Shown: positions 32,206-43,396, numbered from the stretch's first letter. The stretch is 64,000 nucleotides of DNA from Marasmius tenuissimus (GCA_029532415.1 JAQOTA010000060.1:4154001-4218000); one strand, 5' to 3'. The notes: generated by a model from the sequence alone, not told the origin. A program made the numbers and translations.

Positions 32206-33744
32206 GCAAACTGAAGCCATTCTGAGCAAGATGTGAATGTATCATTTGAATGAGTCTGACTCATTTTGTCACTCATATTGGATTCAACTCTTACCCAGCT
32301 GCTTGAGCACTCTGGTCAAGCACTCTGGTCATGTTTTTATCTCAGTGCCTTGCCCTCCCAAGCACCATGGCTGGGAATTCTTTTATTCACAGCTTATGCA
32401 AGTCCATTGTCACATCTGCTATCCCCATGAGAGCATGAGAGCAGGCTTCATTTTTCATAATACTTGACTGTGGACACACATCAAGCAGCAACAATAAATG
32501 ATTTGTACAGGCTTTATGCATGCCAACCCAGCCATATGAAGAGCAGTTGACAGCACCAAGAGCTAAGGCAAGGATAACGAATATTCTTCTGAGTGTCTGA
32601 AGGACAAAACATGATGGAATGTGACTACAAACATATCAGTCAACAAATTATCATCTGTAGTTGAGGACATCACACACCTGAGCTTGCAGAGTTGTATACA
32701 TTTAAGGTCTCTAGCTTGGGTTCTTTCTCATGCCTGAGTGGTCCACACAGAAGCCGACCTGAAAACCAAGGATTGTATGTTGATGAGAGTCTCAAGGGGG
32801 CAAGAAGAGATTTTTGGCCTGGGTGAGAAGTATGGCTGAGTGTGTCAAAAGGGCAAATAGCATAGAGCTTAGAGGAGAGTCAAGAACAGGATATGCTTTT
32901 GGTGAGTTAACTTCTCACTGAGTGCTTAGTAGACCTCATGTGATGCTACAGGTAGAGGCAGGCTAGTTTCATTATTTGCATATTTGGTTTGATGAACAAA
33001 ACCTGTTTTCTCTTTGAGGGCTTAACCTACAGTTCAGCTAATAATTTCATGTAACCCCACATAGTTGATATGTCTATAGCCAAACAACCACATGTGGCCA
33101 AAAACCCAAATTAGGTAGCCTTTTGAGTTTCATGTTCCTCAACCTTTGACTATGACCAGCACACCAATGTTGGCAGGATGGTTTACAAATACTATTCTCC
33201 TGCCACAAAACACCTAATATTTAATGCATCATTACACAAGAAGCAGGTGAAGGTTGCTTAAATGCTTGGTGTCAGCCAATTGATGGTGAGCAAGCTCAAG
33301 GCACAAATTCTGAGAGGTGGCACACTGGCAGGGGCTTGAGGAGGGTGTCCTTATCTCTTGAATGGTGTCGACATGATGGTATGCTTTTACTGTTAGTGTG
33401 CCTATCCATCTAATCCTCTGAAAACAGTTTCTGGAAATGTCAAAGAAGAGATCAGCCTGGGGGTGAACAGAAAATGGGACAGACCTGGTTGACAATCTGA
33501 CTTGATGTTGAAAAATTCCTGAAAAGGAATAATGAAATAGTACTGGTCATGTACTTATAATAATTAAAGAAGGGAAAGGCCAGGTACAAGAACCTGAGAA
33601 GTAAGCAACACATGCTCAATGTGTGTGTACGTGTTCAATGGCAACATAATGAGAAGGAAAATGAGGAATGAATGATAGACTTAGCTCATAGGGTCTATCC
33701 ACACTTATCCTGATGCTTGGATGGGGCTCAATGAGGCACAATGA
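32206..33744. other. Gene-free, repeat-like stretch
   Basis: No coding region, RNA gene or element end could be supported. The base composition (CpG-poor, TG/CA-rich) resembles the neighbouring decayed repeats. Confidence 0.4.
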
Positions 33745-33880
33745 TAGTGTTACCCACAGTTTGGTTCAGTCCAGAGACAGCACAGCTCAGTTGGCTCAGC
33801 AGTTTGACTGGCTTGTTGTACCAGCTCAAACCATTGGTTCGGCTTGACCAACTGGTTCAAACTGGCTGAGCTGTTTCATC
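33745..33880 (+). mobile_element. Truncated hAT-like end
   Basis: It begins TAGTGTTACCCACAG, like the hAT inverted repeat at 28910, and continues with the same GGCTCAG/AGCTCAG motif style. No opposite end or 8-bp duplication was found. Confidence 0.4.
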
Positions 33881-34216
33881 ATTAAAGTGGCTGTGCAAGT
33901 ACAAGGGATTGGTTTCCAAAGATGACCAGGCCAGCTTCACAGATGGGGTGGACTAAGTTGCACAAGCAGCACACAGATACACCGCAATTTGTCTTCCAGC
34001 TGTCCAGAACCTGGAATGCCTCTGCTGGATACCCGGAGGTGATGGATGTTGGAAGGATAGAATGCTGCTGACTACTATCTGAACTCAAGGATAGGGCCAG
34101 CATAGCCCCAGCTTGGCCTGATACCTCGGTAGACAATCACCTGGTTGTTATATGTCGGAGACAATGGTACTCACCCACTTGGACTGTAAACAATAGGTAC
34201 TCGGACGCCTGTACAG

Positions 34217-34734
34217 TGATGAGCCAGCATAGTTAAAGTGCACAGTGGGTATAACGAAGTAAACCTCACATGGGTAATACACAGAGTGTTCTTGTAGTCT
34301 TGAGATGCTTGAGAAGAGGTGATAATCGAGTAGATTGTCCTAAGGCTTAAGGCCTTTCGTCCAGTCTTTTATACATAAGTTTCTGGTACATGTAATGAGT
34401 ATTACACTAACTGAAACTACTACTAGAAGTAGGTATTCGGCCCTAAAGGCGTAAAAGACATTAGTACTGTGTAAGTACTTCTACCATGAATGGTAGTATG
34501 CTTGGTGAGCATAGTTGTGTTTGCCTCATGTATTGGAGGCTCTACTTATGCTATTGGATAGCGACTGTCTATAGTGTCATATATGATGAAACTAGATGTA
34601 CATAGTAAGATACGTAGACAGAGACGTAGTACTTGCATGAGGACGCAAGTGTTCTAGAGGCGTAGCTCTATAAATAGTGTGACGCGTAAACAACACGTCA
34701 ACAGTGTATCACATGATATCCATCATGTTCAACA
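34217..34734 (-). repeat. 3' LTR of copia-1
   Basis: 518 bp. In element orientation it starts TGTTGAACATG and ends GGCTCATCA. It appears identical to 42874-43391. Confidence 0.95.
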
Positions 34735-34745
34735 CTCCCCCTCAC
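34735..34745 (-). promoter_or_regulatory. Polypurine tract of copia-1
   Basis: GTGAGGGGGAG on the minus strand, directly before the 3' LTR: the plus-strand DNA primer site. Confidence 0.85.
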
Positions 34746-34769
34746 TAAGTTCATCATGCGATCATGGAA

Positions 34770-36020
34770 CTAGTGAAATGTTAATCCTAAAGATTGCCTG
34801 AACAATTCGAACTTTGTTCTCCCAAGATTCTTCGTAAGAAGATCAGCAGGTTGTTTAGCAGTTTCAACGAAATAGATTTGAGTCTTTCCGTGTTCTACTG
34901 CTTCCCTGATGAAATGGTATCGATTGTCGATGTGTTTTGTTCTTTTATCAGTAGCTTCATTGCTGCTAAGAAAGATAGCGCCTTGGTTGTTGCTAACACA
35001 TGGAACTGATCGAATAGGGAAGTTCAATTCGTTCAATAACGACTTCATCCAGCAAGCCTGACGTGTACAGTCAGATAGAGCCATATACTCTGCTTCCGTG
35101 GATGATAATGCAACTGTTTTCTGTTTCTGAGAGACCCAGCAAACTGGTGCATTGGCAAGCTTTACGATATATCCAGTCTGTGATCGACGATCATCTTTAT
35201 CAGTTGCCCAATCAGAGTCAGCAAAGGCAAGTAGTCCTTGGTTGGATCTACCATCGTAAATGAGTTCGTACTTTGCAGTATGAACAAGATATTTCACGAT
35301 GTAAAGTGCCTTCTGGAGGTGTTCCTGATTAGGATTAGCTCCATACTGTGACATCTTGATTACAGCAAAGGATATGTCTGGTCTCGTTCCGAGAGCCAAG
35401 TAAAGTAATGATCCGATAACCAATTGAAATCTGTGCCTAATCTCGGGATTAACCTCCCCCTGGTTTTGGGTTGGGTTATAGCCTTCTGGCAAAGGCGTAT
35501 ATGCCGTTTTGGTGTTCAGAACTCCGAATTTACGAATTATCTTTTCAAGATAGTCTCGCTGATCAAGGATCAGTCTGTGATTCTTCCGATCTCGAGTAAT
35601 TCGCATTCGCAGAAATTCTGTTGGCTCGCCTAAATCTCGGCATTCCCAGATTTTCATGAATTCGCTTTTTAGTCTATTGACAAGGTTGCGATCAGGACCC
35701 ATAAATAAAGCATCGTCAACATAGACGACGGCAATGACCATATTGCCATTCTTGTTGAAGACATATACGCCAGCATCGGATAAGCATTGTTTGAATCCCA
35801 GACGTTTCATGGATTCAGTACATTGACGCCACCAGGCACGAGAAGCCTGTTTTAATCCGTACAATGCTTTGCGTAACCTCCAAACCTTGCTGGAGTCCGT
35901 AACAAAGCCTTCAGGTTGTTCCATGTAAATCTCCTCATCTAAGGCACCATAAAGAAATGCTGTTTTAACATCTAGCGCAGAGATCTCCCAATCTTCAAGC
36001 ACTGCTAGTGCCAATAGAAG
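34770..36020 (-). CDS. copia-1 reverse transcriptase core and RNase H
   Basis: Continues the polyprotein in a shifted frame. Visible blocks: LDVKTAFLYGALDEEIYM, LRKALYGLKQASRAWW, VVYVDDALFMGP (the YVDD catalytic pair is intact), YLEKIIRKFGV, and RNase H blocks LLAFADSDWATDKDD, QKTVALSSTEAEYMAL, DKRTKHIDNRYHFIRE and QPADLLTKNLG. The frame ends at 34770, just before the polypurine tract. The first in-frame codon of this segment is TTG, not ATG; it is a continuation of the upstream integrase/RT frame after a single-base frameshift near 36019-36023. It would be made only by frameshifting or from an undamaged relative. Confidence 0.9.
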   Translation of the reverse strand, partial: LLLALAVLEDWEISALDVKTAFLYGALDEEIYMEQPEGFVTDSSKVWRLRKALYGLKQASRAWWRQCTESMKRLGFKQCLSDAGVYVFNKNGNMVIAVVYVDDALFMGPDRNLVNRLKSEFMKIWECRDLGEPTEFLRMRITRDRKNHRLILDQRDYLEKIIRKFGVLNTKTAYTPLPEGYNPTQNQGEVNPEIRHRFQLVIGSLLYLALGTRPDISFAVIKMSQYGANPNQEHLQKALYIVKYLVHTAKYELIYDGRSNQGLLAFADSDWATDKDDRRSQTGYIVKLANAPVCWVSQKQKTVALSSTEAEYMALSDCTRQACWMKSLLNELNFPIRSVPCVSNNQGAIFLSSNEATDKRTKHIDNRYHFIREAVEHGKTQIYFVETAKQPADLLTKNLGRTKFELFRQSLGLTFH

Positions 36021-37719
36021 GAAGTCGTACGGTTTCGAATCGTACTACAGGAGAGAACAACTCGTTATAGTCTATCCCTTGTTTCTGCGAAAATCCTTTC
36101 GCAACAAGTCTTGCCTTCTTACAGCCATCAGATTTGATGTCAAATACCCAGCGGGATTTCACCGCTTTTCGGCCTTTGGGTAGTGTTACCACATCAAAGA
36201 TGTTTCTATCTTTGAGTGATTGTAATTCCAGTCTGCATGCTGCTTCCCAAGATGGTTGTTCATCTTTAGGACGCTTCTGGACTTGTTTATATGTCCATTC
36301 ACGAACGTCATCATAACTACTGGCTTGTAAACCATATAGTTGATAACCATTATTCAGCAAGTAAACCAAGTAATTTTCTCCCCCTTGCTGAGCAAGATCG
36401 CTCATATTGTCATCCGTGTCCATAGGAGCGGCTGGATCAGGAACCCTATTTGGTATTGTTTCAGGTTCATTTGTCGGATTAATTTGACTTTGCCAGCGTG
36501 CCTGAGAATCGATATCACGTTCGATCTCAACAGGATGTCGATTTCCGTAAACATTAAACGGACGGTTGGGAGTTACTCTATTTCTTGGAGGGTTTCTTCT
36601 GACAGCTGCTGGTGGAGGAGCTCGTAAGTTCTCCCACTCATCATAGTCAGCTTGGCGAAATCCGAATGGATTTGTTTGTCCAGAAGAACCAGCAGACCGT
36701 GGATCCGGACCATACTGATTAGGATTGTGATCGGAGCCTTTTGGTGATCCGAATCCATCAGTATTTGGATGATTGCCGTTGTGCACATCATCGCTCTTAT
36801 CATCTGGGATAGGATCCAAGGGAGGATCTCCCCCAGGCTGATGATCGTCATCATCTGATCCTGGTGGAGGTGGAGGATTGAAGAAATCATCATCATCATC
36901 ATGATCTTCATGGCCATCATACGGGTATGTTGGAAAGGGTATAGACCGGACAGGTTTGTCGGTTTTATCAAACTCTATGGATCCGGGCACTTCTTTCTGG
37001 CATTTAGGAAACCAGTTTTCATCGAAAACTGCTTGTGGAGTAATATATACAGAATTGTTGGTTGTTCGAAAGAATTGATAAGCTTTTGATCCGCTCTCGT
37101 AACCAATGAATATCATTGCTTCAGAGTGTGGAGCAAGCTTATTTTTACGTTTCGGTATGTATGCATATGCGCCGCATCCGAACGTCCTGAAGTATGAAGC
37201 ATCAGGCTTCTTATTTTCAAACAACTCAACTGGAGTTCTGTATTTCCTCGAACGAATAGGAGTTCTATTATAGATATGGACGGCTGTGAGAATTGCAAAT
37301 TCCCACCAGTTTTCAGGCGCACAAGCCTGAAAGCGCACAGCTTCAGATTTTTCTCGTAGTGTACGATTAAATCTTTCTGCTCGTCCATTCTGTTCATGCA
37401 CATTGGGAGAACCTCTTTGTGGAAATATTCCTAGAGAGTTATACCAGTCCCATTGTTCATTTGAAAAGAATTCTCCCCCTCGATCGAAATGCACACTTTT
37501 GACCTTTTTATTAGTCTGGCGCTCTACAAGAGCTAGCCAATTGCGCAATTTCTGATCTGTATCGCTCTTTTTACGAATTGGATATACCCATCCGAATGAT
37601 GTTGCATCATCGAATAAGGTTAAAACATATTCGTTTTGATAATAAGAGCGAGTTGGATATTCTATCAAATCACCGTGCACAAGCTCAAGAGGCTCCTTAG
37701 CTCGTTTAGAGGATAAAGG
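36020..37719 (-). pseudogene. copia-1 integrase and N-terminal reverse transcriptase
   Basis: Same frame as Gag-protease but separated from it by an in-frame TAA at 37722-37720. Integrase catalytic residues are present: Asp in ELVHGDLIEYP, Asp in SVHFDRGGEFF and Glu in EQNGRAERFNRT. CGAYAYIPKRKN and FIGYESGSKAYQFF follow. An acidic, Pro-rich linker, partly from CAT/ATG repeats coding for an Asp run (near 36890), leads to RT motifs [29 protein letters not shown] and FSPVVRFETVR. There the frame breaks at about 36020: one extra base in the CTTCCTTCT stretch. The upstream stop fits a CAA-to-TAA change. Confidence 0.9.
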
Positions 37720-40700
37720 TTACAATTTGGCAACTATTTTGCCTTTGGCACAGCCTCGGCATGGTTTCGTTTCTCCCTTCGAAGTAACCAACTTCGTTGG
37801 AAGCCCTTTAACATTATCCATTAATTTTCCTAAGACTCTGGGATCACAGTGTCCCATACGTCTGTGCCATAATTCAGAAGTATTGAAAGATACAACAGAT
37901 GTGAAGGAAGTTTCTCCCACAAGAACCTTCGCGTTCATCCATCGTAAAGGATCATCTTTATGGCTTGGATAAAAGCTCATTAAAAGAGAATCATCTTTCG
38001 TGCTCCGGATCGAAGTCTCTGGAGAGTCCAGTAAAGTATAGTAACCTATACTCCGGAACTTCCCACTAGAGATTAAACGATGTGGGCTGTCGGGATTATA
38101 CATCACTGGGTATAACTTTGTGACTTGCGTCACTCCTGCGCTATTGGTGTGTCGGATGAGGACAGTACCATAGCCTACTATTTGCACATTTGCTTTATCA
38201 CCCGCTGATGTAGTAAGACCTATCGGCATTTCTAAAGTCTGATAGTCTGAGAAATCCGTTTTATACGGAGTCATATGCGCTGATGCCCCACTATCAAGTA
38301 GCCAGGCATTTTGCGTGTTTCTCACTTCACAATCACTCGAAAATGCAGCAGAAAACGACTTATATTTCGTCGTTGCATATACAGAAGTAATACTACATTT
38401 CCTTGGTACTGAGTTCCTTAGGATATGATAGTTCTGCATCGAGGATTTAGTGAAAGTTTGACTATTAGAACTTTGAAAAACTTGCCAGTCTCCACGATCG
38501 TTGCTTTCAGCCCAATCGTTATCAACTCCTTCAAGGCCATCTCCATAGTCACCATCATCAAAGTACCGTTCATGCCATTGAAGCGGTTCTTGATTCTGAT
38601 TTTGGAATCCTTGATGAACAAGATGCTCTCGTCTTGTTCTGAGTTCTTCTTGATAACGTTGATTAGCGGCGTCTTCAACTTCTATCCAAGCTTCCAATTG
38701 GTGTTTATAGTTCTGCCATTGAACGAATCTCGTGGCTTGATATGGCTGATTGTCATTAACAACCATAGTGATATTGCCAATACTCGTGCCATTAGCAACG
38801 TGTAATGGCATTCCATTGGTCCTTAGTCCAATTACTCCAGGTCCGTAATTCTCGAATTGAGAGTTTCGGGGATCACTTGGAGATGTAACCCAGGGGTCAA
38901 CCTCAGGTTGTTCATCTACCAGACTAAGTCTTTCCGGTTGATCTGGTGGAGCAGTAGTTGGTCGAGAAGGTACTTCAATGTAATCCTCCTCTAAGGATTG
39001 TATGCCATAAAAAGATTCGGGAGAGCTTGGAGGAGTGTGGACGATTTGGTCCTGCCATTGTCGTACTCGAGGTGGTGTAGTTGCGGGGCGATTTATGTAT
39101 TCATGGGTAGTAGGGACTGGAGATTTGGAACGATTAAGTGACTCGGCTAATTCCATGAAATCTCCAGGGTATGTTCTTGGTCGTTCATTGAAGCGACTAC
39201 CCTCGAGTTCTCTTCGAGGAATATCAGCCTGAGTCATGGGAACAGACATTCTGATGTTGTTCATCCATTTATACAAGTGCGTATGCCAATTATGAACATC
39301 TGGAAGACCAAGATGAGGGATAAAGCGGACCCAGCGCCTATTAAACCCTGGTTGTCTCCATTGAGATGTTCTAAATTGACTCGCTCTTATGTCTGTCGTT
39401 CCGAATAACCATTTCCCTTCAAGACCAAGCTTAACTAACGAATGCCAGAAGATAGGATTCATCACTTGTATAGGAAGTGTGAAGTTCTTCTTGTTGACTC
39501 GGAAGGCTTCATCCACTGAAGTTGAACGAGGACTTTTTACTCGTTGAACAAAGTCTTCAACGGTGCTGATCCAATTTTTGTTATTGATTTCAGCTATAAC
39601 CGTTGATAGGTGTTGAAGGTTCCAGGTTTGGTATTCGTAGTGAAGCGTGAACTTGGTATCTTCTACTGTTTCCACATGTAATATCCTTTGTTGTATGCGC
39701 AATTCATGAAGAGCTTGACGAGGTGTCATGTTATGCACTGCATCTCTTCTGATGGCATACATAACAACATATTCTCTGGTCCTGATCAGAATCCAGATCC
39801 AAAGATTATGGTCTGTTGAGTTGCGTATTAATTTGTAACGCATTCTGATCATGGATTCCTTCAATGCTATGTCGTTAGTCGTCTGATCTCCGAAATCTCG
39901 GAACTCTTCGACGACAGGAATTGGGAGTCTAATCCCATTTATTATATGTGGTCTATTATTCCTAAGGTTCACTCGTTGCATCATGTTATCATGTTGTTCT
40001 TTGTATTCTTGTAAGAATCGCCATTCAACTTTTCTATTGATGAGAGGTGGATTTGTGATGTCATCTCCATCTTGAGAATAGTTTTCTGGTCTGAACAAAT
40101 GAACAAGATCGGCGTGGTTCCTAGGAAACATAGAATCTGCCCATGGTCCATAATCGTCAGGAGGTGTTGAAACAGTTACACGTATGTCTTCTTGTGTGGG
40201 TGATGCCACTTCGAGATTCTCATCTTGGTCAACTTCGTCCGCAGGCGAAGTATGATTAGGTGTCGCCTCTCGTCGTGGCATTGTGAAGATAATTTCTTCA
40301 TTACTATGCGCGCCATAAGAATATGCAGAACATGTATGACTATCATTTGATGAATTATCAGATGAAGAGTCACTATCAGGTTCTGTCGGAGTATCAGAGA
40401 TGTACACCAAAGATGGTATCTCATCTCCATCGCTGTCTATGTTTGAATTGGAAATAGTAGCTGAAGCAATAGCTTCTTCTACTTGTCGAACCTGTTCATC
40501 TAGTTGAACAGTTCGTTTATTGTTCCATTCTTGAACAGAGATGTGTTGTACAGGACGACCTTCTCTATCAGCAGCGATTCTCTCCTCTAGGCGTGCTTGT
40601 TGAAGATCATACGTGTTTTGGAACGGATTTGGTGCAGATGTGCTACCAGTGGGGTAGTGGTAGGACATATGAACGTTTACTGGCCCAGCCATTTCGCGTT

Positions 40701-41853
40701 CAAAAACTGAGCTAATTTGCTCGTTTACTGCATTAATTCGATTCTGGTATTCAGAAGGTTTCTCAGAAGGTTCAAGTACCGCAGTATGCGATTGTTGTCC
40801 CCCTTTTTGAGTATCCTTCTTCTTTCCTTTGTCTTTTCCTTTGCCCTTTCCTCCTTTCTTCTTCCCTTTCTTGGGAGAAGATCCACCTTGGTTCTGATTG
40901 TTTTGGTTCTGGTTATTGTTTTTATTATTGTTCTTCTTTTGATTCGCAGAAGTACCAGAACGAGACTGATCAGACCATTTGGGAGGAGAGTTAAATCTAT
41001 TAACACCAGAAATTTTGGCGTTATGGGCAGTATAGGCAGCAGGACCAGAATGAATTCCATTCCTTCTATTCCATTCATTCGTTATTGCAGCAATCAAATC
41101 GGTAGGTTTAAGTTCTTCCTTCTTCATACGGGATACTTGCTGCTTGAAAAGCTGCCAGCGCTTTTCATTAAGCTTGGCTGTGATCATTAAGCACAGCAAG
41201 TCGTCCGAAATATCTACTCCATGATCCTTAAGTTGGTCCCGAACAGTCAACATGTAACTGATTCCAGGGACTGGATTAAGGTGTTCAGGAAGTTGGACGT
41301 TATGCAAGTCTGTATATAGATTCATCATCTTTGAAGAGGATTGAACTCCAAACGTAAATTTGAGTTTAGATAATGTTGAAACTACCGAAGTTTTATCAAC
41401 ATGCGCGTTGTGAGCACGACGAGTTCGCATTTTGATAATACCAATTACTTTGTTACGCCTAGAAGTCCACTCAATTAGAGCGGTAGCTTCCCCTGAAGTA
41501 GCAGGAGAAGATGTTTCAGGCATTTCTTCATCCAAGGCTTGAGGTATGCCTTGGGTAAAGAGGTAACCCTCAAGTAATCGGTACCAATCTTCGAAATTCG
41601 AACCATCATCTAGCAAAACTGGAATGATACTGATTCCTCCTGACCCAGCAGGAAAGTTGCTGTCCGCAACCTGAGAGTACAACGGTTCCGTATTGTAGTT
41701 AAAAACTTCTACAGAATTTTCTACTTCCGTTCCTAAAGTGTATCCCGGCGTATTGCGAACAAACGTCATTGGAGGATTACCACTTGGGGAATGAGAAGCA
41801 GACCTTGATCCTGATTGAGACATATTGAGGTCTGCCAAAAGTCCCGTGAGCAT
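37720..41853 (-). CDS. copia-1 Gag, unusual central region, protease and HHCC domain
   Basis: Open frame of about 1377 codons starting at ATG 41853. Residues 1-280 look like copia Gag (GSNFEDWYRLLEGYLFTQGI, LTVRDQLKDHGVD). They are followed by an Asn/Gln- and Lys/Gly-rich basic nucleocapsid-like stretch (GKKKGGKGKGKDKGKKK, about 320-350); no CCHC knuckle was seen. Residues from about 380 to about 1170 are not recognised. They include acidic Ser-rich segments, a compact block around WNLQHLSTVIAEINNKNW to GLPDVHNWHTHLYKWMNNIR, and Pro-rich linkers. Protease follows with WLLDSGASAHMTPYKTDF (catalytic D-S-G at about 1188), then the integrase zinc-binding HHCC domain with LWHRRMGH and CRGCAKGK. 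The frame stops at TAA 37722-37720, between HHCC and the integrase core. Confidence 0.9.
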   Translation of the reverse strand: MLTGLLADLNMSQSGSRSASHSPSGNPPMTFVRNTPGYTLGTEVENSVEVFNYNTEPLYSQVADSNFPAGSGGISIIPVLLDDGSNFEDWYRLLEGYLFTQGIPQALDEEMPETSSPATSGEATALIEWTSRRNKVIGIIKMRTRRAHNAHVDKTSVVSTLSKLKFTFGVQSSSKMMNLYTDLHNVQLPEHLNPVPGISYMLTVRDQLKDHGVDISDDLLCLMITAKLNEKRWQLFKQQVSRMKKEELKPTDLIAAITNEWNRRNGIHSGPAAYTAHNAKISGVNRFNSPPKWSDQSRSGTSANQKKNNNKNNNQNQNNQNQGGSSPKKGKKKGGKGKGKDKGKKKDTQKGGQQSHTAVLEPSEKPSEYQNRINAVNEQISSVFEREMAGPVNVHMSYHYPTGSTSAPNPFQNTYDLQQARLEERIAADREGRPVQHISVQEWNNKRTVQLDEQVRQVEEAIASATISNSNIDSDGDEIPSLVYISDTPTEPDSDSSSDNSSNDSHTCSAYSYGAHSNEEIIFTMPRREATPNHTSPADEVDQDENLEVASPTQEDIRVTVSTPPDDYGPWADSMFPRNHADLVHLFRPENYSQDGDDITNPPLINRKVEWRFLQEYKEQHDNMMQRVNLRNNRPHIINGIRLPIPVVEEFRDFGDQTTNDIALKESMIRMRYKLIRNSTDHNLWIWILIRTREYVVMYAIRRDAVHNMTPRQALHELRIQQRILHVETVEDTKFTLHYEYQTWNLQHLSTVIAEINNKNWISTVEDFVQRVKSPRSTSVDEAFRVNKKNFTLPIQVMNPIFWHSLVKLGLEGKWLFGTTDIRASQFRTSQWRQPGFNRRWVRFIPHLGLPDVHNWHTHLYKWMNNIRMSVPMTQADIPRRELEGSRFNERPRTYPGDFMELAESLNRSKSPVPTTHEYINRPATTPPRVRQWQDQIVHTPPSSPESFYGIQSLEEDYIEVPSRPTTAPPDQPERLSLVDEQPEVDPWVTSPSDPRNSQFENYGPGVIGLRTNGMPLHVANGTSIGNITMVVNDNQPYQATRFVQWQNYKHQLEAWIEVEDAANQRYQEELRTRREHLVHQGFQNQNQEPLQWHERYFDDGDYGDGLEGVDNDWAESNDRGDWQVFQSSNSQTFTKSSMQNYHILRNSVPRKCSITSVYATTKYKSFSAAFSSDCEVRNTQNAWLLDSGASAHMTPYKTDFSDYQTLEMPIGLTTSAGDKANVQIVGYGTVLIRHTNSAGVTQVTKLYPVMYNPDSPHRLISSGKFRSIGYYTLLDSPETSIRSTKDDSLLMSFYPSHKDDPLRWMNAKVLVGETSFTSVVSFNTSELWHRRMGHCDPRVLGKLMDNVKGLPTKLVTSKGETKPCRGCAKGKIVAKL

Positions 41854-41862
41854 ACTCTTCAA

Positions 41863-42858
41863 ATATAGAAGGGTGGAGCCAAGAGAGTGTCAATCGACAA
41901 AGGCTTCTAAGAAGCACCCATAAATAAATAGGGTTCGATGCACACCGAGAAATGCTCCAAAGGTCTAGGACTTTTAACAGGCTGTATGTGTCAAGCAGAT
42001 CATGGGGTGTACCGCGTGCAGGTAGTACAGGGGAGTTAATCTGGTTACGAAGCCCTGCCCAATTGCTAGGGTCTTACAACGTTCCCAGTGTGTATCGGTG
42101 TCTGGTGTCCCATCGTGCTATCTGGTCTCAATCCCAGACTAGCAAAAGTATGAGTGATCAGCTCATACTGTCCGAATGACCCATAGAAAGTTATTATTAA
42201 ACCTAGTCATCCATATGAATTGAGTTCATGCACCCTCTGCCTTAGGCATGTCGGTGACCAGAAAGCAATCATAGGTGAGTTAGAGTTTAACAATAACGTG
42301 TAAGAGAGGGGTCATCGGGAGGGGAGTCCCTGTACATACTAAAATGGCCATGTGATACCGTAAAATTGTATAGTATCAAAACCTAGTTGTAAGGAGATCA
42401 AATCTCCCAGCATGTATATCATGCCCGGTCTTTCGACCGTCAGGAATCATGGCGAGTTGGTTTATAAGCACAACCCCATAGACCCCTAAACGATGCCTCA
42501 TGGTGAGGATCATTGCCAACCATTGGTTTTCATCGGCATTAGGCAATGATAATTTAAGATCAAAGCCCAATCCGGGTTATCAGCAGGGAGACAGAGCCGC
42601 ATGTGCGGATAGGTCTATGCCGAAGAAGATGAAGCCAAGACAGTATGTACATGCGTTCGTGCAACATGCAACAGTACAGGGACATAGTGGATAGGTGTAA
42701 AGGGAACTAACAACCCTTGACCTTGACACCAGACGATGACAAGCCCGACATCGCTAGAGACTTCCATAACCCATGTAGGTTACAGGTCGTCCGCTAGGAT
42801 GGTGGCGACACACGGGAGCTAGACTACTCCGATCATAACATCGACCTGACCACCGCTT
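41863..42858 (-). other. copia-1 untranslated leader
   Basis: About 1 kb between the primer-binding site and the gag start, without a long open frame on the element strand. It probably holds dimerisation and packaging signals, none of which I can point to. Confidence 0.55.
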
Positions 42859-42873
42859 GCGGGGCCCATAACC
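42859..42873 (-). promoter_or_regulatory. Primer-binding site of copia-1 (initiator tRNA-Met half type)
   Basis: Directly after the 5' LTR the element reads GGTTATGGGCCCCGC. This is complementary to a tRNA anticodon arm containing CAT, i.e. initiator tRNA-Met cleaved in the anticodon loop, the internal-fragment priming known from Drosophila copia. There is no TGG start as for 3'-CCA priming. Confidence 0.75.
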
Positions 42874-43391
42874 TGATGAGCCAGCATAGTTAAAGTGCAC
42901 AGTGGGTATAACGAAGTAAACCTCACATGGGTAATACACAGAGTGTTCTTGTAGTCTTGAGATGCTTGAGAAGAGGTGATAATCGAGTAGATTGTCCTAA
43001 GGCTTAAGGCCTTTCGTCCAGTCTTTTATACATAAGTTTCTGGTACATGTAATGAGTATTACACTAACTGAAACTACTACTAGAAGTAGGTATTCGGCCC
43101 TAAAGGCGTAAAAGACATTAGTACTGTGTAAGTACTTCTACCATGAATGGTAGTATGCTTGGTGAGCATAGTTGTGTTTGCCTCATGTATTGGAGGCTCT
43201 ACTTATGCTATTGGATAGCGACTGTCTATAGTGTCATATATGATGAAACTAGATGTACATAGTAAGATACGTAGACAGAGACGTAGTACTTGCATGAGGA
43301 CGCAAGTGTTCTAGAGGCGTAGCTCTATAAATAGTGTGACGCGTAAACAACACGTCAACAGTGTATCACATGATATCCATCATGTTCAACA
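42874..43391 (-). repeat. 5' LTR of copia-1
   Basis: 518 bp, reading the same as the 3' LTR at 34217-34734. It contains the element promoter; a CTATAAATAG box is visible on the plus strand near 43325, but the promoter strand was not resolved. Confidence 0.95.
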
Positions 43392-43396
43392 TACAG

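Larger units (their letters stand above)
34217..43391 (-). mobile_element. Full-length Ty1/copia retrotransposon (copia-1), very recent insertion
   Basis: A 9175-bp element on the minus strand. Both LTRs are 518 bp and I found no difference between them when read side by side. A perfect 5-bp duplication TACAG flanks it (34212-34216 and 43392-43396). In element order: 5' LTR 43391-42874, primer-binding site 42873-42859, about 1 kb leader, a long gag-pro-pol frame from 41853, polypurine tract 34745-34735, 3' LTR 34734-34217. Domain order is Gag, protease, integrase, reverse transcriptase, RNase H, which defines copia. Coding is interrupted by one stop and one frameshift, so this copy is not autonomous as read. 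It is unusually long for copia because of the leader and an extra protein region. Confidence 0.95.

Noticed and set aside
36573..36971. Minus-strand frame rich in Met and Ile
   Set aside because: It is a frame-shadow of the Asp/Pro-rich linker of copia-1 pol, produced by the GAT/ATG repeat.
40717..41190. Plus-strand frame of 157 codons with many hydrophobic residues
   Set aside because: It is antisense to the Lys/Asn-rich Gag nucleocapsid region of copia-1; the hydrophobic look is the mirror of Lys/Asn codons.
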